A stretch of DNA of 64,000 nucleotides from Gallionella straubiae (GCF_051257895.1 NZ_CP194331.1:248001-312000); one strand, 5' to 3'; counted from the first letter of the stretch, positions 34,603-45,654 are shown. A program made the numbers and translations. Notes: generated from the letters alone by a model not told the origin.

Positions 34603-35658
34603 ATGAAAAAAATTCATCTGATGGTTTGCGATTTGTTTTTGCCGGCGGATTTTGCCGCCGAGGTTTGTGCGGATTTGCGCCTGCCGGCATTGGAAAAGAT
34701 GCTGGCGCGCGGAGTTTTGACAGGGTCTGCTGCTGCTTCGGCAAGCTCAGGAGGCTCAGGGCGAGCGGAGGAACGGGCTTCCCTGGAAAATTATCTGTAC
34801 GAGTTGTTTGGCGTGCCTTGCGGGGCGGATGCGCCGGTTGCGCCGATTTCCGCCGCGTTCGATGGGCTTGACGAGGGCTGCTGGCTGCGCGCCGATCCGG
34901 TGTATCTGCGTTTGCAGCGCGACCAACTGGTCCTGCTGCCGGAGGTGGAGGTCAGCGTGGGCGAGGCCGCGCAACTGTGTGCCGCGCTGAACGAGCATTT
35001 CGCCGGGCAGGGCATGGAGTTTTTCGCGCCGCATCCGCAGCGCTGGTATCTGCGGCTCGACCGCTTGCCGGATATCGAGACCGTGCCGCTGTCGCAGGCG
35101 GCCGGGCGCAACGTGCGCAGCCTGCTGCCGAGCGGCAAGGAGGCCGCGCACTGGCATCGGATGTTCAACGAAATCCAGATGCTGCTGCACTCCCATCCCG
35201 CGAACGAGGACCGCGAGGCGCGGGGTGCATTGCCGCTCAACAGTCTGTGGCTGTGGGGCGGCGGCTGTAGTTTCGCTGAGCCATTGCAGAAAAATTATGA
35301 CAGCGTGAGTTCGGACGAACCGCTGGCCGAGATGTTCGCTGCGGCTGCAGGGGCTTCCTTTGCGGGGTGGCCGGCGCAATGGCGCGGCGAGGGAAATGGC
35401 GACAGGCAACTGCTGGTCTGGACGGGCCTGCGTTCGGCTTTGCGGGGCGGCGACCTGGCTGCTTGGCGCACCGCGTTGCAGGAATTCGAGACGGCTTATG
35501 CGCAGCCGCTATGGCATGCGCTGCGCGCCGGGAAGATCGCGCAGTTGCAGGTGGATGTCCTCGGCGGCGACCATGTCCGTCGCTTGTCGTTGACTCAGGT
35601 CTGCACTTGGGCATTTTGGCGGCGCGCCAAGCCGCTCGCCCGATATTCGATGATGTAA
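34603..35658 (+). CDS. RpfE-like protein (phosphoglycerate mutase-superfamily regulator)
   Basis: 351 residues from ATG 34603; the longer frame adds unsupported codons. MKKIHLMVCDLFLPADFAAE, WLRADPVYLRLQRDQLVLL and SLWLWGGG match the betaproteobacterial family often called RpfE-type regulatory protein or cofactor-independent phosphoglycerate-mutase-like, usually found beside recJ. Its function is unproven. Residues about 45-56 (SASSGGSGRAEE) are encoded by a cttcggcaagctcaggaggc-type repeat inserted in frame; relatives lack such a segment as far as I recall. recJ is not next to it here. Confidence 0.75.
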   Translation: MKKIHLMVCDLFLPADFAAEVCADLRLPALEKMLARGVLTGSAAASASSGGSGRAEERASLENYLYELFGVPCGADAPVAPISAAFDGLDEGCWLRADPVYLRLQRDQLVLLPEVEVSVGEAAQLCAALNEHFAGQGMEFFAPHPQRWYLRLDRLPDIETVPLSQAAGRNVRSLLPSGKEAAHWHRMFNEIQMLLHSHPANEDREARGALPLNSLWLWGGGCSFAEPLQKNYDSVSSDEPLAEMFAAAAGASFAGWPAQWRGEGNGDRQLLVWTGLRSALRGGDLAAWRTALQEFETAYAQPLWHALRAGKIAQLQVDVLGGDHVRRLSLTQVCTWAFWRRAKPLARYSMM

Positions 35659-35688
35659 AATGCCGCCATCCGAGCACAAGGAACAAGC

Positions 35689-37221
35689 ATGCCTTTCTTG
35701 AATACCGCGATGCAGTTTTTCTGGCGCGAAGAGTCGCTGCCGGTGTTGGCGATGACGCTGGCGCTGGCCTTCCTGCTGTTTCATTTCCTGAAGGAAGAGC
35801 GCAAGAGCGTCCTGAACACGCTGGCCTTCTTCTTCGCCAGCCTGGCGCTGCAATTTACCAGCGGCCTGATTCACGCGCTGCAATTTGCCGCCGCCGCCGC
35901 CGTGCTCCACGAGGCGGGGCTGATCTGCGCGGGTATCGCGGTGATCCGCCTATGGGGGCTGGTGGTGTTCCGCATCGCGTTGCCGCTGATGCGCATCATG
36001 CCGCCGCGCATCGCCGAGGACATCTTCGTCATCATCGGCTACATCGCCTGGGGGCTGGTGCGGCTGCGCTACGCCGGGCTGGACCTGGGCAGCATCGTCG
36101 CGACCTCGGCGATGATCACCGCCGTCGTGGCGTTCGCGATGCAGGATACGCTGGGCAACATCCTCGGCGGCCTCGCGCTGCAGCTCGACAACTCCATCCA
36201 GATCGGCGACTGGATCAAGGTGGACGACATCTCCGGCCGCGTGGTAGATATCCGCTGGCGCTCCACGCTGGTCGAGACGCGCAACTGGGAAACCGTGGTG
36301 TTCCCCAACAGCCAGCTGATGAAGAACAAGTTCCTGGTACTCGGACGGCGCACCGACCAGCCGGTGCAATGGCGGCGCTGGGTGTGGTTCAACGTCCACC
36401 TCGGCGTGACGCCGACCCGCGTGGTCAACGCGGTGGAGAGCGCCATCCTGCAGGCGGAGATCGACAACGTGTCCAAGGCTCCCCAGCCGAACTGCGTGCT
36501 CATGGAGATGGACAAGGGCTGTGCCCGCTACGCACTGCGCTACTGGCTGACCGACCTCGCGGCGGACGATTCCACCGATGCGTCGGTGCGCTGGCATGTC
36601 TACACTGCGCTGGAGCGCGCCGGCATCAAGCTTGCTGTGGAAGAGCAGAACGTCCATTACATCAAGGAAAGCGAAAAATACGAGGAGGCGATGCGCCAGC
36701 GCGAACTGCTGCGCCGCATCAAGACGCTCAAGCGCGTCGAGCTGTTCGCGCAGATGACGGACGACGAGCTGCGCAAGCTGGCGGAGCGCCTGAAATACGC
36801 CCCGTTCGCCAAGGGCAACGTCATCGCGAGGCAGGGCACGCCCGCGCAGCACTGGCTGTTCATCATCATCAGCGGTGAGGCGGAGGTGTACCTGGAAGGA
36901 GCGGGCGGCGAGAAACGCAGCCTGAACGTGCTCTCCAACGGCGCCTTCTTCGGCGAGATGAGCCTGATGACAGGTTCGCCGCGCGTGGCGACGGTCATCG
37001 CGAGGACCGATGTGGAATGCTACCGCCTCGACAAGGAGGCCTTCGAGGAAATTCTGCTGGCGCGCCCCAGCATCGCTGAAGAGATATCGCACATATTGGT
37101 GGCGCGCCGCCTGCAACTGGACAGCGCGATGCAGAACCTGGACGAGGAATCCAAGCACAAGGTAATCCACCACCAGCATGGCGAAGTGCTCGCAACCGTC
37201 AAGCGGTTCTTCGGTTTGTAG
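35689..37221 (+). CDS. MscS-type channel fused to a cyclic-nucleotide-binding domain
   Basis: 510-residue inner-membrane protein. Several N-terminal spans, then the MscS pore and beta domain: AFAMQDTLGNILGGLALQLD, IGDWIKVDDISGRVVDIRWR and VVFPNSQLMKNKF. Residues about 350-490 form a cNMP domain with FAKGNVIARQGTPAQHWLFI, ISGEAEVYLEG, NGAFFGEMSLMTGSPRVATV (phosphate-binding cassette) and CYRLDKEAFEEIL. Such fusions (bCNG family) gate ion flow by cAMP or cGMP rather than by tension. Start chosen at the first ATG, 30 bases after the previous stop. Confidence 0.93.
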   Translation: MPFLNTAMQFFWREESLPVLAMTLALAFLLFHFLKEERKSVLNTLAFFFASLALQFTSGLIHALQFAAAAAVLHEAGLICAGIAVIRLWGLVVFRIALPLMRIMPPRIAEDIFVIIGYIAWGLVRLRYAGLDLGSIVATSAMITAVVAFAMQDTLGNILGGLALQLDNSIQIGDWIKVDDISGRVVDIRWRSTLVETRNWETVVFPNSQLMKNKFLVLGRRTDQPVQWRRWVWFNVHLGVTPTRVVNAVESAILQAEIDNVSKAPQPNCVLMEMDKGCARYALRYWLTDLAADDSTDASVRWHVYTALERAGIKLAVEEQNVHYIKESEKYEEAMRQRELLRRIKTLKRVELFAQMTDDELRKLAERLKYAPFAKGNVIARQGTPAQHWLFIIISGEAEVYLEGAGGEKRSLNVLSNGAFFGEMSLMTGSPRVATVIARTDVECYRLDKEAFEEILLARPSIAEEISHILVARRLQLDSAMQNLDEESKHKVIHHQHGEVLATVKRFFGL

Positions 37222-37260
37222 TATCATCGCGCCGCATAAAAGAGCAACACGGGACCAAAC

Positions 37261-38229
<969 letters not shown>

Positions 38230-38279
38230 AGGAAACCTGCTGCGCGACCCGATAGCGGCGTTGCGCAGGATGTCTGCCT

Positions 38280-39674
38280 GTGTCACATAATCACCTCGTC
38301 GAACGCCTCGCGGCACAGCTTGCGCAGCTCCTTCCCGCGCGCAGTTCCATCCTGGTCGGCCTGAGCGGCGGGGTCGATTCAGTCGTACTGCTGCATCTCC
38401 TGCACCAACTCGCGCCGCGCTTCTCCTGGCAACTCTCCGCCCTGCATGTCCACCACGGCATCAGCCCCAACGCCGATAGCTGGGCGGCGTTCTGCACCGA
38501 GGTCTGCGCGAGCTATGCCATCCCGCTGCGGGTCGAGCATGTGGACATCGCCCCGCTGCGCGAACACGGCATCGAGGCGGCCGCGCGCAAACTGCGCCAT
38601 GCGGCGTTCGCGAAGCAGCCAGCAGACTTCGTCGCGCTCGCGCACCACGCCGACGACCAGGCCGAGACCCTGCTGCTGCAACTGCTGCGCGGCGCGGGGG
38701 TCAAGGGCGCGGCCGCGATGCCTGCGATGCGCACTCCCTCTCCCTCGATGGGAGAGGGCGGGGGAGAGGGTGATAAAACTCAATCTCCCACTCTGCTCCG
38801 CCCTTTGTTGCACTGCTCGCGCCGGGAAATCCTCGATTACGCCGCGGCGCAAGGCCTGCGCTGGATCGAGGACGAGAGCAACGCCGACGACAGCTACCCG
38901 CGCAACTTCCTGCGCCACCGCGCGCTGCCGCTCCTGGAAGAAAGATTCCCCGCCTGCCGCGACACCCTCGCGCGCAGCGCGCAACACTTCGCCGAGGCGA
39001 GCGAGCTGCTCGACGACCTCGCGCGGCTCGACGCACCAGATTCATTCCCCTCCCCCGCAGGCGGGGGAGGGGGTAGGGGAGAGGGTGCTCTCGAAATCAC
39101 GCACCTCCAATCCCTCTCCCGCCCCCGCGCCAAAAATCTGCTGCGCTATTTCCTGCATCAGTGCGGCGCGCCGATGCCGCAGACCGTGCAGCTCGACGAC
39201 ATGCTGCACCAGCTATGCGAAGCGCGGCAGGATGCGGCGGTGTGTGTCGCTTTTGGTGATTGGGAAGCACATCGCTACCAAGGCAGGGTCTATGCGCTAC
39301 GCACCCTCGGCGAGTTCGACCCGAACTTGGTGTTGCCGTGGCAGGGCGAGGCCGAGCTGACTTGGACCGCCTTGCATGCCCGCCTGCGCTTTGAGCGGAC
39401 GGAAGGGGCGGGCATCAGCATCGCGAAGCTGCAAGGCGCACCGGTCACCCTCCGCCTGCGCGGCGGCGGCGAGACCCTGCGCCCGCACCCGAACGCCGCG
39501 ACGCGCACCCTGAAGAACCTCCTGCAGGAACACCATGTCCCGCCCTGGCGGCGCGAACGCCTGCCGCTGCTGTATTGTGGCGACGAGCTGGTTTGCGTGC
39601 CGGGCGTGGCGATTGCGGCGGAGTATCAGGCCGCAAAAGGCGAGGCGGGTGTTACGGTGACGTTGCGGGATTGA
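38280..39674 (+). CDS. tilS: tRNA(Ile)-lysidine synthase with two repeat-derived inserts
   Basis: Attaches lysine to C34 of the AUA-reading tRNA-Ile; normally essential. 464 residues, GTG start. The ATP-pyrophosphatase motif SGGVDSVVLLHLL lies at about 29-41, then LHVHHGISPNADSW, AHHADDQAETLLLQLLRG and the TilS substrate and C-terminal domains (VTLRLRGGGETLRP near the end). Residues about 152-164 (TPSPSMGEGGGEG) and 256-269 (FPSPAGGGGGRGEG) are low-complexity and encoded by CTCTCCC-type palindromes that keep the frame. The motifs elsewhere are intact, so the enzyme should work. Confidence 0.95.
   Translation: MSHNHLVERLAAQLAQLLPARSSILVGLSGGVDSVVLLHLLHQLAPRFSWQLSALHVHHGISPNADSWAAFCTEVCASYAIPLRVEHVDIAPLREHGIEAAARKLRHAAFAKQPADFVALAHHADDQAETLLLQLLRGAGVKGAAAMPAMRTPSPSMGEGGGEGDKTQSPTLLRPLLHCSRREILDYAAAQGLRWIEDESNADDSYPRNFLRHRALPLLEERFPACRDTLARSAQHFAEASELLDDLARLDAPDSFPSPAGGGGGRGEGALEITHLQSLSRPRAKNLLRYFLHQCGAPMPQTVQLDDMLHQLCEARQDAAVCVAFGDWEAHRYQGRVYALRTLGEFDPNLVLPWQGEAELTWTALHARLRFERTEGAGISIAKLQGAPVTLRLRGGGETLRPHPNAATRTLKNLLQEHHVPPWRRERLPLLYCGDELVCVPGVAIAAEYQAAKGEAGVTVTLRD
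38733..38772. repeat. CTCTCCC palindrome inside tilS, copy 1
   Basis: actccctctccctcgatggg followed by agagggcgggggagagggtg forms a hairpin. It adds about 13 in-frame codons to tilS between the ATP domain and the next conserved block. Confidence 0.75.
39046..39087. repeat. CTCTCCC palindrome inside tilS, copy 2
   Basis: tcccctcccccgcaggcggg then ggagggggtaggggagaggg, a close relative of copy 1, in frame and in a linker of TilS. Confidence 0.75.
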
Positions 39675-39693
39675 ACAAGGCTTTTCGTCTTCC

Positions 39694-39791
39694 TGCAATC
39701 TCAAAATAATTCGAGTCTGACCCCTTTAGCTTGCAGAGAAAGGCATTCCGCCCACATGCAATTTCAAGATGATTTGAGCCTGCCCCATTAA
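39694..39791. repeat. Diverged direct repeat pair after tilS
   Basis: tgcaatctcaaaataattcg followed by agtctgacccctttag (from 39694) recurs as tgcaatttcaagatgatttg then agcctgccccattaac (from 39757), 63 bases apart. The gagtctgacccctt word is a widespread remnant motif near transposable sequences. The 228-base gap to the next gene holds nothing else but its ribosome-binding site (ggaggag). Confidence 0.5.
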
Positions 39792-39902
39792 CTCGTGGTT
39801 TAACAAAATAAGCATAGATCGAAATATATATGCAATCCGGCATATTGATTTATGCCGGGAATGCTGAAACACTGTGCGCCATAATTTTGGAGGAGTAAAG
39901 AA

Positions 39903-40484
39903 ATGCGAATTTTCAGTTATATATTCAAGATGTCGAGCATGAAGATGCTTGCTGCTAATGTTGCGGTTCTACTCATGGCTGCTTTTGCCTCGTCTGCGGC
40001 GGCGGATGGGTCTGCACTGACTGGCGCCGATGCCCGGATATGGGATGGGCTCTCTCGAACGTCATGGATCGCCCAAGGCGATGGAGCGCGGATCGTTTAT
40101 GCCTATGTCGATCCGAATTGCCCATATTCGCGTGACCTGTACGCTAAGGCACAGCAGTTATTGAATCCGGTGACGGTGCAGATTCGATGGATACCGGTGG
40201 GTGTGCTGCCCAGAGTAACCGAGAGTAGCCGACAGAAGGCGGCGGCCGTCCTCAAGGGCGGAGCTAAGGGCCTTGATTTGGTAATGCGTGGAAAATCCCC
40301 AGATGTATCTCCATCACCGCGCGAATTCAGTCAGGTGAGCGACAGTGCTGACTTTCTTGATGAAATCGCAAAATATGCGCCGAGGGGCGTACCGAAGTTT
40401 ATTTACATCAAAGATGCTGGTGACGATGTCCGTATCTTCACTGGTGTCCCGCAGCAATCCGAACTTGCCAAAGTTTTGCGGTGA
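39903..40484 (+). CDS. DsbG/DsbC-like periplasmic thioredoxin-fold protein with CPYS
   Basis: 193 residues with a leader (MLAANVAVLLMAAFASSAAA), so exported. The thioredoxin fold of the DsbC/DsbG kind is suggested by IVYAYVDPNCPYSRDLYAKA, by VQIRWIPVGVLP and by the cis-Pro loop RGVPKFIY. The usual CPYC active site has become Cys73-Pro-Tyr-Ser76: the resolving cysteine is absent. A monothiol protein could bind mixed disulfides or sulfenic acids (as DsbG does) but not catalyse full oxidation alone. No dimerisation domain precedes the fold. Ribosome-binding site ggaggag. More AT-rich than its neighbours. Confidence 0.75.
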   Translation: MRIFSYIFKMSSMKMLAANVAVLLMAAFASSAAADGSALTGADARIWDGLSRTSWIAQGDGARIVYAYVDPNCPYSRDLYAKAQQLLNPVTVQIRWIPVGVLPRVTESSRQKAAAVLKGGAKGLDLVMRGKSPDVSPSPREFSQVSDSADFLDEIAKYAPRGVPKFIYIKDAGDDVRIFTGVPQQSELAKVLR

Positions 40485-40525
40485 GATCGGCCTTTCTTTG
40501 TCTTGGACGATCATAAAGTCAGGCC

Positions 40526-40810
40526 GTGACAAAAAAGTTGATTCCGCAAGTGGTACCAGCAGATTTTGGGCGAGTAGAGGGAGATGTTGCTGGGATGGGC
40601 TGGATTCTGGCTCGGGAACGTTTTCAGCAGATTTTCACAGCACCGTATGAGTATTGTGAGCTTTGGGACACTATTCAAAAGATGCACGGCTGTTTTAAGC
40701 AGAACGACGCTACAACTTGGGCTATGGGTATGAATGTGATCATTTCCATACTCAACAGCCTTCCCGAGGGCTGTTCAAGGGACGAGTTGCGCCGTGCGTT
40801 CTGCATATAG
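40526..40810 (+). CDS. Hypothetical protein, 94 aa
   Basis: GTG-start frame whose product (VEGDVAGMGWILARERFQQI ... IQKMHGCFKQNDATTW) has a normal amino-acid mix and probably alpha-helical structure, without family resemblance or clear ribosome-binding site. Located between the Dsb-like gene and the ndk promoter region. May be a true orphan gene of a transferred patch, or chance. Confidence 0.4.
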   Translation: MTKKLIPQVVPADFGRVEGDVAGMGWILARERFQQIFTAPYEYCELWDTIQKMHGCFKQNDATTWAMGMNVIISILNSLPEGCSRDELRRAFCI

Positions 40811-41207
40811 GTTCTCCATATTCCATGGCGTTATATTTCCCGCAACATACGGTAGTCACCGGCAGTTCAAACATTTCGTCGAGAGTGGCCGCGCAGCGCG
40901 CGCGGAAGCATGAATCATTGCGCCCTTTTGGCGGGCAATGGAAATAGAAGTTTTTGACGATGCGCACCACGGCCATTAAAGGGTTAGCTTCACATTATGT
41001 TTTTGCATCTTTCCCTCATCTTTAAGTCTGGCACAGTGTTCCAGCATCCCGCTAGCCAGTCAATATGCCCAACGGCCTATTTTGGCCTCCTGAGTCTCCG
41101 CGAAACGCTCCGGTCATAAGGCTTGCCACCTGCGACACGGCAGGCAAAGCCTGATAGAATCGCGGGTTGGAAATTCCTGATTAACTTTAACCGTTTGGAG
41201 AAATAGC
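40811..41207. other. Non-coding stretch before ndk
   Basis: 397 bases with no convincing gene. Contains a GC-rich patch (ggccgcgcagcgcgcgcgga, about 40886) and, near the end, the ndk upstream region with ggagaaatagc as ribosome-binding site. A 74-codon minus-strand frame across 40752-40976 is not supported. Confidence 0.5.
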
Positions 41208-41633
41208 ATGGCTGTTGAACGTACCCTGTCGATTATCAAACCCGATGCCGTGGCCAAGAATGTCATCGGCCAGATTTACACCCGCTTCGAGAATGCCGGG
41301 CTGAAGATCGTTGCCGCGCAGATGCGCCACCTGACCCGCACCGAGGCAGAAGGCTTTTACGCGGTGCACCGCGAGCGCCCATTCTTCAAGGACCTGGTGA
41401 GTTTCATGATCTCCGGCCCGGTGATGATCCAGGTGCTGGAAGGCGAGAACGCCGTGCTGAAGCACCGTGACCTTATGGGCGCGACCGATCCGAAGAAGGC
41501 CGACAAGGGCACGATCCGCGCCGATTTCGCCGACAGCATCGACGCGAACGCGGTGCATGGTTCGGATTCCGCCGAGAACGCGAAGACCGAGATCGCCTAT
41601 TTCTTTGCGACGAAGAACATCCATTCCCGCTAA
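41208..41633 (+). CDS. ndk: Nucleoside diphosphate kinase
   Basis: Balances nucleotide pools by moving the gamma-phosphate between NTPs and NDPs through a phosphohistidine. Usual 141-residue length. MAVERTLSIIKPDAV starts the fold; NAVHGSDS carries the catalytic His at about residue 117. Ribosome-binding site ggaga. First gene of the conserved ndk-rlmN-pilW-rodZ-ispG-hisS run, 12 bases before rlmN. Confidence 0.98.
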   Translation: MAVERTLSIIKPDAVAKNVIGQIYTRFENAGLKIVAAQMRHLTRTEAEGFYAVHRERPFFKDLVSFMISGPVMIQVLEGENAVLKHRDLMGATDPKKADKGTIRADFADSIDANAVHGSDSAENAKTEIAYFFATKNIHSR

Positions 41634-41645
41634 GCCTCTGGCACG

Positions 41646-42731
41646 ATGAAGCAGAACCTCCTCGACTTCGATCCCGCAGCACTGACTGCCTGGTTCGCGG
41701 AACACGGCGAAAAGCCGTTCCGCGCCCGGCAGGTGCTGCGCTGGATCTACCAGTCCGGGGAGTCCGATTTCGATGCGATGAGCGACCTTGCGAAGTCGCT
41801 GCGCGAAAAACTCAAAGAGATCGCCTGCGTCGAGGCGCCCAGGGTGATGCGCGAGGAGCTGTCGGACGACGGCACGCGCAAGTGGCTGCTGGACATGGGC
41901 ACCGGCAACGCGGTCGAGACCGTGTTCATTCCCGAGGAGAGCAGGGGCACGCTGTGCGTCTCGACGCAGGCGGGCTGCTCGCTGGACTGCGCGTTCTGTT
42001 CGACCGGCAAGCAGGGCTTCAGTCGCAACCTTTCGACGGCCGAGATCATCGGCCAGCTCTGGTGGGCGAACCGTGAGCTTGGCAAGGACGTTGATAATAA
42101 TTGGAAGATCAGTAACGTTGTGCTGATGGGCATGGGCGAGCCGCTGCTGAATTTCGACCACACCGTGAGCGCGCTGCGCCTGATGCTGGACGACCACGCC
42201 TACGGGCTGTCGCGCCGCCGCGTGACGGTGTCCACTTCCGGCATCGTGCCGGCGATGGACCGGCTGCGCGACGAATGCCCGGTCGCGCTGGCGGTGTCGC
42301 TGCACGCCCCGAACGACAAGCTGCGCGACGTGCTGGTGCCGATCAACCAGAAGTATCCGCTCAAGGAACTGCTGGCGGCCTGCCGGCGCTACCTGGAAAA
42401 AGCGCCGCGCGATTTCATCACCTTCGAGTATGTGCTGCTGGACGGCGTGAACGACAGCGAGCAGCAGGCGCGCGAGCTGGTGCGGCTGGTGCGCGACGTG
42501 CCGTGCAAGTTCAACCTGATCCCGTTCAACCCGTTCCCGGAAACGCTTTACCGGCGCTCGAAGCCGGAGGCGATCCGCCGCTTCCGCGACGTGCTGATGG
42601 AGGCGGACATCGTGGCCACCACGCGCAAGACGCGCGGCGACGATATTGCCGCGGCATGCGGACAACTGGCCGGGGTGGTGCAGGATAAAACCAGAAGAAC
42701 CGTGCAGCGTCCGGTGGCATTGCACAGATAA
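41646..42731 (+). CDS. rlmN: 23S rRNA/tRNA adenine-C2 methyltransferase RlmN
   Basis: Radical-SAM enzyme that methylates C2 of A2503 in 23S rRNA and A37 of some tRNAs. 361 residues. Cluster motif CSLDCAFC (about 111-118), N-terminal helical domain with RARQVLRWIYQSGE, the GMGEPLLN motif, and the C-terminal ACGQL segment bearing the methyl-carrying cysteine (about 340). All catalytic cysteines are present. Confidence 0.98.
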   Translation: MKQNLLDFDPAALTAWFAEHGEKPFRARQVLRWIYQSGESDFDAMSDLAKSLREKLKEIACVEAPRVMREELSDDGTRKWLLDMGTGNAVETVFIPEESRGTLCVSTQAGCSLDCAFCSTGKQGFSRNLSTAEIIGQLWWANRELGKDVDNNWKISNVVLMGMGEPLLNFDHTVSALRLMLDDHAYGLSRRRVTVSTSGIVPAMDRLRDECPVALAVSLHAPNDKLRDVLVPINQKYPLKELLAACRRYLEKAPRDFITFEYVLLDGVNDSEQQARELVRLVRDVPCKFNLIPFNPFPETLYRRSKPEAIRRFRDVLMEADIVATTRKTRGDDIAAACGQLAGVVQDKTRRTVQRPVALHR

Positions 42732-42749
42732 ATGAGCCGAGGTAAGCCG

Positions 42750-43517
42750 ATGAAAAAACTGATTGCCCTTCTGTTTTCGTTGACCGTGCTGGCGGGTTGC
42801 GGCACGCCCTCCGGCGGAGGGCAGTCGGCCCCCGATCAGCTCAAGGTGCGCGCCAGCGCCAGCGCAAAGGTGCATACCCAGCTGGCGGGCATGTATTACG
42901 AGCGCGCGCAGATGGGCGTTGCGCTGGGCGAAATAGATGTGGCCTTGCAGGCTGACCAGAACTACGCGCCGGCCTATAACGTGCGCGGCCTGATCCATAT
43001 GGCCCTGCGCGAGTACAAGGAAGCCGAGGAGGATTTCCAGCAGAGCCTGCGCCTCGACAAAAACGATTCCGAAACGCACAACAACTATGGCTGGTTTTTG
43101 TGCGAGCAGGGCAGGGAAAAAGAATCGATCCCGCATTTCATGTCGGCGTTGAAAAACCCCTTGTACGGGACGCCGGAGCGCGCCTACCTGAACGCCGGGC
43201 TGTGCTACAAGAAAGCGGGCGAGCGCAAGGATGCCGAGGAGTTCCTGAAACGCGCGCTGCAGGTGCAGCCAGACTTGCCGCAGGCATTGCTGGCGATGGC
43301 GGAGCTGAGTTTCGGCAGCGGCGATTACACCGCCGCCAAGCAATACCTTGTGAAATTTTCGGAGAAATCCGACAGTCTGACGGCGGAACAGCTCTGGCTT
43401 GCGGTGCGCATCGAGCGCAAGGTCGGCGACCGCAATGCCGAGGCCAGCTATGGCGCGCAGTTGCGCAAGCGTTACCCCGACGCGCGCGAAACCCAATTAC
43501 TCATGCGCGGAGAATGA
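42750..43517 (+). CDS. pilW: Type IV pilus biogenesis/stability lipoprotein PilW (PilF)
   Basis: Outer-membrane lipoprotein that helps PilQ secretin assembly. 255 residues from ATG 42750, where gaggt precedes and the lipobox LTVLAGC gives Cys17 as lipidated residue; starting 18 bases earlier would spoil the signal. About six TPR repeats follow (PAYNVRGLIHMALREYKEAE, SETHNNYGWFLCEQGREKES). The stop overlaps the rodZ start (TGATG), so the genes are coupled. Together with comEC it indicates that the lineage had the pilus and uptake machinery. Confidence 0.95.
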   Translation: MKKLIALLFSLTVLAGCGTPSGGGQSAPDQLKVRASASAKVHTQLAGMYYERAQMGVALGEIDVALQADQNYAPAYNVRGLIHMALREYKEAEEDFQQSLRLDKNDSETHNNYGWFLCEQGREKESIPHFMSALKNPLYGTPERAYLNAGLCYKKAGERKDAEEFLKRALQVQPDLPQALLAMAELSFGSGDYTAAKQYLVKFSEKSDSLTAEQLWLAVRIERKVGDRNAEASYGAQLRKRYPDARETQLLMRGE

Positions 43518-44419
43518 TGGAACAGATTCCAGAAAACAGCGCCGGCCAAGGCGAGAGCCCTGCACCCGCAGCGGCGCTTCCATTGGGGAAGACGCTGCGC
43601 GAGGCGCGCGAGCGTCTCGGCCTGAGCGTCGCGGATGTATCCGGGCAGACCAAGCTCGCGCCGCGCCAGATCGAGGCGCTGGAAGCCGAGGATTTCCGGA
43701 GTTTGCCCGAGATGCCGTTCGTGCGCGGCTTTGTGCGCAGCTACGCCAAGATATTGCAACTGGATGCGCAGCCGCTGCTGGCGTCCGTGCCACAGGAAAA
43801 TGCATCCCAGAAGTCGCTGGTGCCGAATTCCGTCGAAGCGCCATTCCCCGTTGCGTCTTCTCCGCAGCGGCAAAACCTGATCTGGCTGGGTGCGGCCCTG
43901 CTGCTGTCGGTGGTGGTGGTCGCGTTTTCGGTATGGAATTTCACGACACCGCCCGCGAAACCCGAAGCGGCGCAGGTTGAAACACCGGTTGCCCTGCCCG
44001 AGAGGGTGGAGGTTATTCCGGCATCGCCGGTTGCCGAGGCGGCCGTGCCGCCTGCGGCAATGACGGCACGATCTTCGACGGAAGCGCAGGCTCCGGCAGC
44101 AAAGGCTGCAACGCCTCCGGCTGTGCAACAAGCCCAGGCGGAAAAACCGGCGGCGCAGCCCGACATACCGCTGCAGTCTGCCACGCTGCGCCTGACGTTC
44201 GGCGAAGAATCCTGGACGGAAATCAGGGGTAAGGATGACAAGATACTGTCGTCGCAGGTCAATCTCCCCGGCAGTGAATTGCGCCTGAAGGGGCAGGGGC
44301 CGTTCTCGCTGGTGATCGGTCATGCCGCATCGGCACGGCTTTATTATCGCGGCAAGCAGATCGACCTGACGCCTTTTATCAGTTCTTCGAACGAAGTGGC
44401 GCGGCTGACGCTGGAATAG
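43517..44419 (+). CDS. rodZ: Cell-shape/cytoskeleton protein RodZ
   Basis: Links the MreB cytoskeleton to the cell-wall synthesis machinery. 300 residues: N-terminal HTH_25 domain (LREARERLGLSVADVSGQTK with FVRGFVRSYAK), one membrane span (LIWLGAALLLSVVVVAFSVW), a Pro/Ala-rich periplasmic linker, and the C-terminal DUF4115 beta domain (LRLTFGEESWTEIRGKDDK). The longer frame from 43100 runs through pilW and is not used. Confidence 0.94.
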   Translation: MEQIPENSAGQGESPAPAAALPLGKTLREARERLGLSVADVSGQTKLAPRQIEALEAEDFRSLPEMPFVRGFVRSYAKILQLDAQPLLASVPQENASQKSLVPNSVEAPFPVASSPQRQNLIWLGAALLLSVVVVAFSVWNFTTPPAKPEAAQVETPVALPERVEVIPASPVAEAAVPPAAMTARSSTEAQAPAAKAATPPAVQQAQAEKPAAQPDIPLQSATLRLTFGEESWTEIRGKDDKILSSQVNLPGSELRLKGQGPFSLVIGHAASARLYYRGKQIDLTPFISSSNEVARLTLE

Positions 44420-44421
44420 GC

Positions 44422-45638
<1,217 letters not shown>

Positions 45639-45654
<16 letters not shown>

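Noticed and set aside
40752..40976. 74-codon minus-strand frame before ndk
   Set aside because: Arbitrary composition and overlap with a better plus-strand candidate.
41187..43496. 769-codon minus-strand frame
   Set aside because: Antisense to ndk, rlmN and pilW, which are certain; long antisense frames are expected from GC-rich codon use.
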